A stretch of 64,000 nt of DNA from JANNNF01 sp040385825 (GTDB lineage Bacteria > Pseudomonadota > Alphaproteobacteria > Rhodobacterales > Rhodobacteraceae), in contig JAZKGQ010000006.1 of the NCBI GenBank assembly GCA_040385825.1, forward strand, positions 62,001 through 126,000, given 5' to 3'. The notes beneath the pieces were generated by a model that ran no database searches, was not told the origin of the DNA, and saw only the letters and a program-made list of their open reading frames with translations. Within the stretch, counting starts at the first letter, position 1; every line of letters starts with the position of its first letter. Positions 43,882 to 53,300 of the stretch are shown piece by piece. A program made the translations under genes and the position numbers.

Positions 43882-44135
43882 AGCGGGATCTACCTTCGCT
43901 GAACCAACCCCCTTCTGCCCGGAATCAAGCGCGAAGCGCGCCGGGCAATGCCCGACCGCCCCCTCGGGCGGGCATTCTGCAACGTCACCAGCAGAAATTC
44001 CGTGGGATGGGTTGAACCATAAACCGCGTAGAACTGCGGTTGTTTGCCCACCCGGCGGTCGGGCCTTTCCCTTTCGTTGCGATGGTTGAAGGCAGTCAGG
44101 AAAGCCGGGCAGGCGCTATGCAGGGCCATCCTGCT
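43882..44135. other. Intergenic region rich in palindromes
   Basis: A 254-base gap between the LysR gene and the phosphopantetheinyl transferase stop. It contains TGCCCGG (43916-43922) facing CCGGGCA (43941-43947), then an overlapping palindrome around GCCCGACCGCCCCCTCGGGC (about 43949-43968). A minus-strand open frame (43890-44129) crosses these structures and looks like a by-product. Nothing else is recognised. Confidence 0.5.
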
Positions 44136-44792
44136 CTACACAGGCACCGTGGCTGTTGTCAGGATATGGCCCCCGATCAGCGCCAGCCGCCCATGGATGC
44201 TGTCGCCTTCGGCAAAGGGGGCCACCGCCTGCCGGAACGTCGCGGTAAAGCCTGCATCGGTCAGCGCAACCGCCATCCCGTCAAAGCCGAACAGGGTCTG
44301 GCTTTGGGCATACTGCGCCTTGTAGGCGGCTTCCTTGGCCGAAAACATCCGCTTGGCCAGCCCACCCCGGTCGCCCGTCTGCCGCGCCAGCCAATGCTGT
44401 TCCTCCGCGCCAAGAACACTATCCCACAGGTCGGGGTCCAGTGGGGTGTCCTCCTCCAGATCAAGGCCGATGCCGACAAAGGGCCCCAGCCTGACCACCG
44501 CCGCAAGGCAGGCGCTGCGAGTGTGGGTGATGCTGCCGGTGATGCCCGCAGGCCAGACCGGCGCGCGGTCATCGGCCATCGGCAGCGCGGTCAGCCCCGC
44601 GCCGATGCGGTGCAGCGCCGTCCGCGCGGCATGGCGCCCGGCGGCAAATTCGCGCAGGCGCACGGGCACCGCACGGGGCAGCGCCTCGCCCGCCAGCAGA
44701 GGGTAGGCTTTCCCCGGATCGGCCCAACCGACCTCGGCCTGCGCGGGCAACAGATGCCGCGCGGCCTGCGCCAGGGCCGCCAGATCAGGCAT
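44136..44792 (-). CDS. 4'-phosphopantetheinyl transferase (EntD/Sfp type)
   Basis: A 218-residue transferase that moves phosphopantetheine from coenzyme A to the serine of carrier domains. Visible motifs are GSITHTRS (near 86), the Mg2+ site GIGLDLEED (near 107), and the signature FSAKEAAYKAQY (near 149). It lies last in the cluster and its start codon lies within the last eight bases of the NRPS gene. It is therefore the dedicated activator of the T domain (S1431 of the NRPS) and ACP (S1791 of the PKS). Confidence 0.92.
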   Translation of the reverse strand: MPDLAALAQAARHLLPAQAEVGWADPGKAYPLLAGEALPRAVPVRLREFAAGRHAARTALHRIGAGLTALPMADDRAPVWPAGITGSITHTRSACLAAVVRLGPFVGIGLDLEEDTPLDPDLWDSVLGAEEQHWLARQTGDRGGLAKRMFSAKEAAYKAQYAQSQTLFGFDGMAVALTDAGFTATFRQAVAPFAEGDSIHGRLALIGGHILTTATVPV

Positions 44793-47700
44793 CCACCCGC
44801 CCGGCACGCATCGCGCGGCGCCGCGCCATCGCATCATTGCGCGCATCGGCCCGGTCATTGGCGGGGGCCACAGGCACGGGTTTGGGCGCATCATCCAGAT
44901 GGGCGGCAAGGGCCGACAAGGTGGGAAAGCGGAAAATGTCGGTGATCGACAGCTTGGTCGCGCCAAGGGCTGACCGGATTTCGCGGTGCACCTGCACGGC
45001 CAGCAGCGAATGGCCACCAAGCGCAAAGAAATTGTCCTTTGCCCCCACCTTGGCCACCCCGAGCACCCGCGCCCAGATCGCGGCAATCTGGCCTTCCACA
45101 TCGGACGCCGGGGCCACAAAGGCCTGCACCTCTACCTGCGCGGCAGGCACAGGCAGCGCCTTGCGGTCCACCTTGCGGTTGGGCGTCAGAGGGAAGGCGC
45201 TGATCCCGACGAAATGCTGCGGCACCATATGGGCGGGCAACGCGGCCTCCAGCACCGGGCGCAACGCGGCCTCCGACGCCCCGCCCGTAAGGTAAGCCAC
45301 CAGCCGCAGATCGCCGGGCGTATCTTCGCGCGCCATCACCACGGCTTGCGTCACACCGGGCTGCGCCTCCAGCACCGCCTCGATTTCCCCCAGTTCAATC
45401 CGGTAGCCGCGCAGTTTGACCTGATGATCCGCACGGCCCAGAAAATCGAGCCGCCCATCGGCCCGCCAGCGCACCAGATCGCCGGTCTGGTACATCCGCG
45501 CACCCCACGGCGTCGCGCGGTCCGGCGTCACGAACGGGTCGGGCCTGAAGCGGTCTGCCGTCAGATCATCCCGCTGCCAATAGCCGCGCGTCACGCCGTC
45601 GCCGCCGATCCACAATTCGCCCGCCACACCGGGGGCGACCGGGGCCATGGCGGTGTCCAGCACATACATCTGCTGATTGGGCAGCGGGGTGCCGATGTTG
45701 GTGGTGGCCTCTGCCGCCCCCACGTCTTCAACCGAAGACCAGATGGTGGTTTCCGTCGGCCCGTACATGTTCAGAATCCGCGCGCCCGTCGCCTGCCGCA
45801 GATCGGTGACCAAGGCCCCCGGCAACGCCTCGCCGCCCATCATCAGGGTCTTCACCCCGCGCAAGGCGGCGCGGCTGTCGTCGTTCATCGCGATCATCCG
45901 CGCCATCGACGGGGTGCATTGCAGATGCGTCACGCCATGGCGCACAATCTGCGCGGCGATGGAAAAATCATCCGCCGCCATACCCGCATTGGCGCGCTGC
46001 ACCACCTGCGCCAAGGGGCGCAGCGCGGCCAGAACCACTTCCGGCGCAATTCCATAGTCGATCAGGCAGGCCACCTCGCCCACGCCGATTGCCTTCAGCG
46101 CGTCAACCCGCGCCATCGCATCGTCCACTGTGCCGAACAGGCCCGAATCCTCAAAATACCGCTGAAACGCGAAGTCGAGGATGGCATCGGTTTCCTCGTC
46201 GGTCAGGCTTTGCAGGTCAATGTCCATCGGGTTCGCAACCCCGGCAGGCCGCTTGAAGGCCGGAAAGGCCCAGGCGTATTGCTTGATCAACGCCGCCGCC
46301 GAGCGCAGGTAATCCTTCATCGGGCCACGCGCGGTTTCGCGCACGGCATCCCGGTCCTGCCCGATGAAGGTATGCAGCATCAGCGTGACGGTATGGGATG
46401 CCGGGTCATGCCCCGCCTCGCGCAGCGCCTGATGGTAGATCCTGATCTTGTCGCCCACCTCGGCCACCGACTGGCCCAGCAGGTGGGTCAGCACATTGGC
46501 CCCGATGGACCCGGCCTCGCGCCATGTCTCGGGGTTTCCGGCGGTCGTCACCCACAGCGGCAGTTCCTTTGACACAGGCCGGGGCTGCGTGACCACGCCG
46601 AACATCGTGCCCTTGGCGGTGGGAAATTCGACCGTCTCGCCGCGCCACAACCGGCGCACCTGATCGGCCGCCGCAAACATTGCGGCCTTGTTGTTCGGCG
46701 GGGTATTTTCGGGACGCAGGATGAAATCGTCGGGCTGCCAGCCGCTTGCCACCGCTATGCCCGCGCGCCCCCCGGTCAGGTTGTCGATCACCGCCCATTC
46801 CTCGGCGATCCGCGCCGGGTGGTGCAGCGGCATCACGCAAGACCCGGCCCGCACGCCGATATTCTTCGTAACCGCAGCCACCGCAGCCCCGGTCACCGCC
46901 GGGTTCGGATACGGCCCGCCAAAGGCGTGGAAATGGCGTTCCGGCGTCCAGACCGCGCAGAACCCGTTGGCATCGGCGAACTTCGCGCCCTCCTGCAGCA
47001 GCTCGTATTTCTTGGGGCCGACGCCATCGTCATTGCCCCAGTAATACAGCGAAAACTGCATCCCCTGCGCCGATGCGACCGACCCGCCCGCCACCAAGGC
47101 GCGGTTCTCGTCCGAGGTCAGAACGACCTTGAACCCCCGCGCCAGCGTCCAGAACAGTTCCAGCACGGAAATGTCAAAGGACAGTGACGTGACCGCCAGC
47201 CACACGCCCCCATCCGGGCCGATCCGCTGATCCATGCCGGTGAAGAAGTTCGCCACATTGCGGTGTTCGACCATCACCCCCTTGGGCCGCCCGGTCGAGC
47301 CAGAGGTGTAGATCATATAGGCCAGATCGCCCGGCCCCACGCCGGAATTCGGGTTGCTGTCGGGCGCTGATGCCAGCCGCACGTCGCCGTCAAGGCACAG
47401 CACCTGCGCCCCATGTACTGGCAATGTGGCGGCCAGGGCGCTTTGCGTCACGATCACCGGGCAGACGGAATCCTCAATGTACAGCGCGATCCGGTCGGCC
47501 GGATAGGCGGGGTCCATCGGAACGTAAGCCCCCCCGGCCTTCTGGATGGCCAAGGCCCCCACCAGCAGGTCCAGACTGCGGCTAGTGCACAGGCCGACCA
47601 GCGTTCCGGGCACCACGCCCATCCCGGTCAGCACATGCGCCGCGCGGTTGGCGGCGGCGTTCAGCGCGGCATAGGTCAGGCTGGCCCCGTCGCAGACCAC

Positions 47701-49299
47701 GGCCATGGCGTCGGGGGTGCGCTGCACCTGCGCCTCGAAGGCGGCATGCACGCACAGGGATTGACGCGGGGCGAGGGTCTGGTTCCAGCCGTGCAGAACC
47801 TGTTCCAGATCGCCAGCACCCAAGGCCGACACCGCCGCCAAAGGCATATCCCCATTGGCCGCGTGCAGGGCGGCGACGATATGGGCCAGCCGTGTGGCCA
47901 AGGCCTGCGCCTCGGCACCGGGCAGACGGGAGGCGTCATAGTGCAGCGCCCCCGCCGTCAGGGTGACCACTGTGCCCGCAACCGGAACGCCCGTGCCCGA
48001 CAGCCCCACCTGCGGCACGGGCAACCCCGCCAACGCCACATCGCGCGCCATCAGATCGCAGGGAAAGCCGGGAATGGCTCCGGCGATGGCCGCCGTCACA
48101 GCCGCCTCGGCCTGCGCGATGCTGCCCGCCGTCGGCACCACCAGCGGCACCCAACCCGACAGATAGCCCGGTGCCGGATTGGCCCCGGTTGCCAGCGCAA
48201 GGCCGGGGTCGCCCTGCCCACAGGCGCGCGCGGCGGCCAAGGCCAGCATCGCAACCGTGCCGGACAGCGGCAGGCTGTGCCAAGCGGGCAAGGCCGTCGC
48301 CGGGCCAGCCTCGGCCAAAAGTGCTGGCTGCAAGCCCAGCAAGGCACGGCGCAGGGCGGGATCGAGCGGGGCAATCCGGGCCAGAACGGCGGTCAGATGG
48401 TCTGCCTCGGCGGGGGTCAGCAACGGCAACTGGCCGTCGGAAACACGGGCCGGATGCACCGGCAGCCCCTTGTCCTGACAGGTCAGCCGGGTCAGACGCA
48501 CCGCGCCCTGCCCGCAAGCCACCACCAGCCCGTCATCGTCTGCCGACAGCACGGCGCCGGGCGCGCCCTGCCCCGCCACAACCTCGGCCCCGCCCACGTT
48601 CAGCACGCGGTCCGCTGTGGCAATCTTTGCCGTGCAGACCGGGTTCCAGTAGCGGCCATGATCCAGACCCCGCACCAGGGCGGCCACCCGGTCAGCAGCC
48701 AGCGTGAAATCCAGCCGCCCCATGGCGGCAGGGCGGTCGGCGCGGCGGTATTCGGTGCGGCGGCTGAAATCCTGAGCCACGGGCCGCAGCCCGGTTTCCA
48801 TCTGGGCCAGAACGGCGGGGAAGCTGTCGATCGCGGCCTCGAAGCAGCGGGTGTTCAGGGTCAGCGCGGTGTCATCGGGGGCAATGTCGAACAGGCGCTG
48901 TTCCAGAACATCGCCGGTATCCACCCCGTCGGCCATCAGATGCCAAGTGATGCCATGCGTCTTTTCGCCGTTCAGAATGGCCCAGACCGGGGCGTTCAAC
49001 CCGGCATAGGCGGGCAAGGGACCGTCGTGAAAGTTGACCGCCCCCCTGGTGGCCCGCGCCACATCCGCCGCCGGGATCATCGTCAGATTGGCCACCGACA
49101 GCAGCCAGTCCACCGACAGATCGCCCAGATTCTGGCCCGGCGCGACCACCGCAAGACCCTTGCCCGTGGCCCACCGCCGCACCTCGGCGTTGCGCGTCAC
49201 GACACAGGCAATGCGATGCCCGCGCGCCAGAACCTGATCGCCGCATTGCGCGGTCAGACTTTCATGGCCAATCAACAGGGTGGTAAACGAAGTCATCAT
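44785..49299 (-). CDS. NRPS: formyltransferase, adenylation domain with embedded luciferase-like monooxygenase, carrier domain
   Basis: A 1504-residue protein. Residues 1-300 form a formyltransferase (NFHDGPLPAYAG with N89 and H91; D127 in GVDTGD). Residues about 305-512 resemble the second half of a condensation domain without an HHxxxDG motif. The adenylation domain begins at 518; YTSGSTGRPKG is at 664-674. Between SFDISVLELFW (707-717) and 1105, an FMN-dependent luciferase-like monooxygenase (745-1095) is inserted. The A domain resumes to 1385 and a carrier domain with S1431 ends the chain. Specificity residues read D709, I710, L713, Q1127, M1153, G1155, M1178, I1186, W1187, K1376, close to glycine codes. 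There is no thioesterase. Start 49299 has AAGGA five bases upstream. Confidence 0.93.
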   Translation of the reverse strand: MMTSFTTLLIGHESLTAQCGDQVLARGHRIACVVTRNAEVRRWATGKGLAVVAPGQNLGDLSVDWLLSVANLTMIPAADVARATRGAVNFHDGPLPAYAGLNAPVWAILNGEKTHGITWHLMADGVDTGDVLEQRLFDIAPDDTALTLNTRCFEAAIDSFPAVLAQMETGLRPVAQDFSRRTEYRRADRPAAMGRLDFTLAADRVAALVRGLDHGRYWNPVCTAKIATADRVLNVGGAEVVAGQGAPGAVLSADDDGLVVACGQGAVRLTRLTCQDKGLPVHPARVSDGQLPLLTPAEADHLTAVLARIAPLDPALRRALLGLQPALLAEAGPATALPAWHSLPLSGTVAMLALAAARACGQGDPGLALATGANPAPGYLSGWVPLVVPTAGSIAQAEAAVTAAIAGAIPGFPCDLMARDVALAGLPVPQVGLSGTGVPVAGTVVTLTAGALHYDASRLPGAEAQALATRLAHIVAALHAANGDMPLAAVSALGAGDLEQVLHGWNQTLAPRQSLCVHAAFEAQVQRTPDAMAVVCDGASLTYAALNAAANRAAHVLTGMGVVPGTLVGLCTSRSLDLLVGALAIQKAGGAYVPMDPAYPADRIALYIEDSVCPVIVTQSALAATLPVHGAQVLCLDGDVRLASAPDSNPNSGVGPGDLAYMIYTSGSTGRPKGVMVEHRNVANFFTGMDQRIGPDGGVWLAVTSLSFDISVLELFWTLARGFKVVLTSDENRALVAGGSVASAQGMQFSLYYWGNDDGVGPKKYELLQEGAKFADANGFCAVWTPERHFHAFGGPYPNPAVTGAAVAAVTKNIGVRAGSCVMPLHHPARIAEEWAVIDNLTGGRAGIAVASGWQPDDFILRPENTPPNNKAAMFAAADQVRRLWRGETVEFPTAKGTMFGVVTQPRPVSKELPLWVTTAGNPETWREAGSIGANVLTHLLGQSVAEVGDKIRIYHQALREAGHDPASHTVTLMLHTFIGQDRDAVRETARGPMKDYLRSAAALIKQYAWAFPAFKRPAGVANPMDIDLQSLTDEETDAILDFAFQRYFEDSGLFGTVDDAMARVDALKAIGVGEVACLIDYGIAPEVVLAALRPLAQVVQRANAGMAADDFSIAAQIVRHGVTHLQCTPSMARMIAMNDDSRAALRGVKTLMMGGEALPGALVTDLRQATGARILNMYGPTETTIWSSVEDVGAAEATTNIGTPLPNQQMYVLDTAMAPVAPGVAGELWIGGDGVTRGYWQRDDLTADRFRPDPFVTPDRATPWGARMYQTGDLVRWRADGRLDFLGRADHQVKLRGYRIELGEIEAVLEAQPGVTQAVVMAREDTPGDLRLVAYLTGGASEAALRPVLEAALPAHMVPQHFVGISAFPLTPNRKVDRKALPVPAAQVEVQAFVAPASDVEGQIAAIWARVLGVAKVGAKDNFFALGGHSLLAVQVHREIRSALGATKLSITDIFRFPTLSALAAHLDDAPKPVPVAPANDRADARNDAMARRRAMRAGRVDA

Positions 49300-49327
49300 A
49301 TGCGTCCTTGCCCTATGCGGCGTGGCC

Positions 49328-50338
49328 CTATTCGGCGGGGCGGGTCTGAGAGGAAGGTGGCCGGGTCGGCCTGACCGAGCGGCGCAGCGCATGCGACACA
49401 AGGTCGGTCAGGTAATGGGGCGGATCGCCCGGATCCTTGCGCTGCACCAACAGCCGCGCGCGCCACATCAGGCCCCCGGCCACATGCGCCAGCGTGGTCG
49501 CGGCCGCATAGGCCCGGCCATGGGTCTTGGTGAAATAATGCAGCCGGCTGTCCAGCCAGAATTGCGGGATGCGCGTCCATTCCTTCATGCCGGTGGACAC
49601 CGATCCGATATGTTCCACCCGGCTTTCCAGCACATAATCGGTGGGCCACCCGGCGCGGGCGGCGCGGTGGCACAGATCGGTTTCCTCGAAATACAAAAAG
49701 AACGTCTCGTCAAACAGACCGATCCTGTCCAGCACCGACTGACGCATCATCAGGCTGGCCCCGGCCAGCCAGTCGACCCGGCTGGTCACGGTCGGCAGGG
49801 GGGCGGCCACGATCCGGTCATGCAGCAGCCGCGACACCGGGCCAAACCGCGCCTGACATTCAAATTCCGACGCGATGGTGGGAAAGCGGAATGCCGTGCG
49901 ATGCGGGTCGCCTTCGGGACCGTGAATATAACTGCCCGCAAAACCGGTGGCGGGGTGCGCCTGCAGATGGGCCAGCAGCGCCCTGATGGCATCGGGCGCA
50001 GGAAAGGCATCGGAATTCAGGATATAGACATAATCCGGCTTGCTGCCATCCGGCAGCCCGGCGCGGATGCCCACGTTGTTGCCCGCGCCAAAGCCGCCGT
50101 TGCGCCCCGATTGCAGCACCCGCACCCGGTGCGGCCCGATGTCCCAGCCGCGCTGCACCACCTGCGCCAGCATCGCCTCATGCGACCCGTCGCCCGAGGC
50201 ATTGTCGACGATGGTCAGCGCCCCCGTGGTGCCGTCCAACGCGCGCAGGGCCGCCTCTGCGGCCCGCAGCGTCAGGTCTGGCGTGCGCCAGTTCAGAATC
50301 ACCGTCAGCAAGGTCGGACTTCGATCCCTGTCCATCAT
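49328..50338 (-). CDS. Family 2 glycosyltransferase in the PKS/NRPS cluster
   Basis: A 336-residue GT2 enzyme of the rhamnosyltransferase-like group. The nucleotide-binding start TVILNWRTPDL is followed by IVDNASGDGS, GRNGGFGAGNNVGI, the acidic YILNSDAF, and FDETFFLYFEETDLCHRA. It is cytoplasmic or membrane-associated. The start ATGATGA overlaps the PKS stop, and its own stop is 28 bases from the NRPS start, so it is part of the same transcript. It could glycosylate the product or serve the neighbouring exopolysaccharide locus. Confidence 0.9.
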   Translation of the reverse strand: MMDRDRSPTLLTVILNWRTPDLTLRAAEAALRALDGTTGALTIVDNASGDGSHEAMLAQVVQRGWDIGPHRVRVLQSGRNGGFGAGNNVGIRAGLPDGSKPDYVYILNSDAFPAPDAIRALLAHLQAHPATGFAGSYIHGPEGDPHRTAFRFPTIASEFECQARFGPVSRLLHDRIVAAPLPTVTSRVDWLAGASLMMRQSVLDRIGLFDETFFLYFEETDLCHRAARAGWPTDYVLESRVEHIGSVSTGMKEWTRIPQFWLDSRLHYFTKTHGRAYAAATTLAHVAGGLMWRARLLVQRKDPGDPPHYLTDLVSHALRRSVRPTRPPSSQTRPAE

Positions 50339-53300
50339 TCGGCAGCCTGTGCCAAAGCCGTGCCGGACAGCGGCGGCGGCAGATCGGCCTCGACCGCAGG
50401 CGTCGCCTGCGCCACAAGCCCCGCCTCGACCCCCGCGATCACCCCGCGCAGCCTGGCGACCAAGGCCCGGATGTTGGGTTCCAGCACCATCGAGTTGTGA
50501 TCCCCCGGCACTTCGATGGTCTGCAAATCGGGCGCGAACTGGCCCCAGTCGTTGTCGGGGTAGACATATTCCTTGGCGTCGCTGACCCAACGCCCCGACG
50601 CCACCTGCCATTTCAGGTCCATCGGCGGGCGGAACAGCACCGCAGCCCCGCTACGCCGCACCAGTTGCATCTGCGGCAAGGCCCCCCGGAACGCAATTTC
50701 CACCGCCATGTTGTTGAAATCGGTCGGGGCCTCGGGCGGCGGGCCTGCGCGGCGCAGCTCGCGCTGCGACACGTTCCAGGCATGGCGCTTCTGCATCCAT
50801 TCCACCATGTAGCCCACGCCCTTGCGGCGGAATTCCAGCAGCTTGATCACCGCCTTGTCACGCGGGCTGACGACCGGGCGCATCGGCAGCGGCGTGTCCA
50901 GCAGCACGACCAGCGCCACCTGTTCGCCCGCAGCCTCCAGCTGCCGCGCCATATCCCAGGCGGTCAGACCACCGCCGGAATAGCCGCCAAGGAAATACGG
51001 CCCCTGCGGCTGCACCTGCCGCACCTCGGCCAGATAGTCGGTCGCGGCTTGTTGCAAGGTGCTGTGCGGCTGATCATCGCCCAGCAACCCGCGCGCCTGA
51101 AGGCCATAGAACGGGCGGTCCGCCCCCATCAGATTGGCCATGTGCCGCAGGTTCAGCACGTTGCCGCCCATGCCCGCCACGATGAACAGCGGCGCCTTCG
51201 GCCCGCCATCGCCCTGGTGCATCGGCACCAGATGGGTAAAGCGGCGCGCGGGGGCGGCCTTGACCGGGGTCATGGCCCCACTGTCGGCCACTTCGCCGAT
51301 CTGATCGGCGATCAGCGCGGCACAGCGGGCAATCGTCGGGGCCTCGAACAGGATAGAGATGGGAAACTCCACCCGGTAGGCCTTCTTGACCATCGCAAAC
51401 AGCCGCACCGCGATCAGGCTGTGGCCGCCAAGATCGAAAAAGCTGTCTTCGACCCCCACCTGCGCCACCCCCAGCAAATCCTGCCAGAAGCCGACCAGCG
51501 TACGTTCCACATCATTGCGCGGTTCGACATAGGCGGTGTCCAGATCCGGGCGCTGAAAGCTTTGCCCCTCGGACCGCGCGGCCTCAGCCTCGGCAGTCTG
51601 GCGGATCAGGGCGGGCAGGTCCAGCGACGAGACGATGATCTGCGACTGCCCCGCCGTCACCGCGCGGGCAAAGGCCTGCGCGCCTTCATCGGGGCGGATG
51701 CCCTGGCTGAAGGTGTGCAGCAGCCGTTCTTCGGCGGGCGAGGCGGGTTTGGCCGATGCCTTGCCATCGTCAAATTCCAGCTCGCGCGGGTCAGGCCTGG
51801 CAAAGGCAAGCGCCCCATCCAGACGGCGGATGGTAAAGCCGTGGATTTCGACGCAGACCACCCCTTCGGGCGTGGCCAGCGTGATGTCGAACTGCGCCGA
51901 AGGGTCGGTCGCGCGGTTGGGGGCGGCGTTGCGCACATGGCTGACGATATCGGCGGGCAAGGCGTGATGCACCAGGATGCGGGCATAAGACACCGGCACC
52001 CACAGGTTGGTGGGCTGATAGCCCGCGATCAGGCCCATGGCCCAGCCGGTGGCAAGGTCCATCAACGCCGGGTGCAGCACCCAAGGCTGGTCCAGATCGG
52101 CGTGGAACGCGGATGGCAGCGTCAACCGCGCCAGCCCTTCGCCCGCGCCCAGACTGCGGTTGCGCAGCACGCGCCAGCGGGGGCCGAAATTCAGATGTTC
52201 CTCTTGCGGGCTGCGCAACCCGTCGCCCAGTTCCGCGCCGGGCAAGCGTGCCGCAATCGCCGCCACGTCGATGCGCGGCGCGTGGCCTGCCACCGGCAAG
52301 ACCCGGCCCTGCGCGTGCAACTGCCAGCCCGTGCGGCCCTTGTGCGGCACGGCGGAGCGCAATTCAAACGCATAGCCTTCGTCGCTGCGCATCAACCGGG
52401 CGCGAATGTCGCGGCTGGCCCCGTCGGCCACATCCAGCGGGCGGAAGAAGTACAGATCCTGCACCTCGAACGCCCCCGCCTCCCCTTGGGCGCGCATCGC
52501 CTGCGCCGCAATCTCAAGTATGCCGGTGCCGGGGATCAGCGCCTGCCCCGCCTTGGTGCGGTGGCCGTCCAGCACCCAACGGTCCATGCCATAGCTGGCG
52601 ATGAACAGCCGGTTGCCCTGCCCGTCAAAGGTGGCTTCGTCCAGCATCGGCAGGCCAATTGGCAGGCGGGGTGCGTCGGGGCGGCCGGTGCGGTCGGCCA
52701 AGGCTTCCGCCGCCATGCCAACCCCGGTCCAGATGCCCCAGTTCAGCGCCACAACCCGCGTCTTGCCCTGGCTGCGCGACTTGGCATAGGCGTTCAGATA
52801 TTCGTTCGCCGCCACATAGTCGATCTGCCCCGCAGGCCCGGTGACGGTGGAGGTGGACGAAAACAGCACCAGCAGATCAAGGCTGCCATCCGGGAACAGG
52901 CGGTGCAGAACCTGGGTGCCATGCAGTTTGGGCGCGAAGACTTCTTCCACCTGCGCCGGGGCCTTGGTCATCAACGGGCCGTCATCGACCACGCCCGCCG
53001 CATGGATCACGGCGCGCACCGCCCCGAACCGGGCCACCCCGGCATCCACCGCCGCCTGCATGTCCTGTTCGTTGCAGACATCGGCGGGCGCCACCAGAAC
53101 CGCGCCGCCCAAAGCCTCCAGCCGTTGCAGCGCCAGAATGCGCCGGGCCAGCGGGTCCGCCGGGTCATGCGCCGCCAGATAGCCGCCCCAGGTGGCGCGG
53201 TCCGGCAGGCTGCGCCGCGCGATCAGGGTGATTTTCGCGCCAAAGCGGCGGATCAGATCTTCGGCGATGGTCAGGCCGATGCCGCCAAACCCGCCGGTGA

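Noticed and set aside
43890..44129. A 79-codon minus-strand open frame after the phosphopantetheinyl transferase
   Set aside because: It is read through nested palindromes and lacks a credible start or motif.
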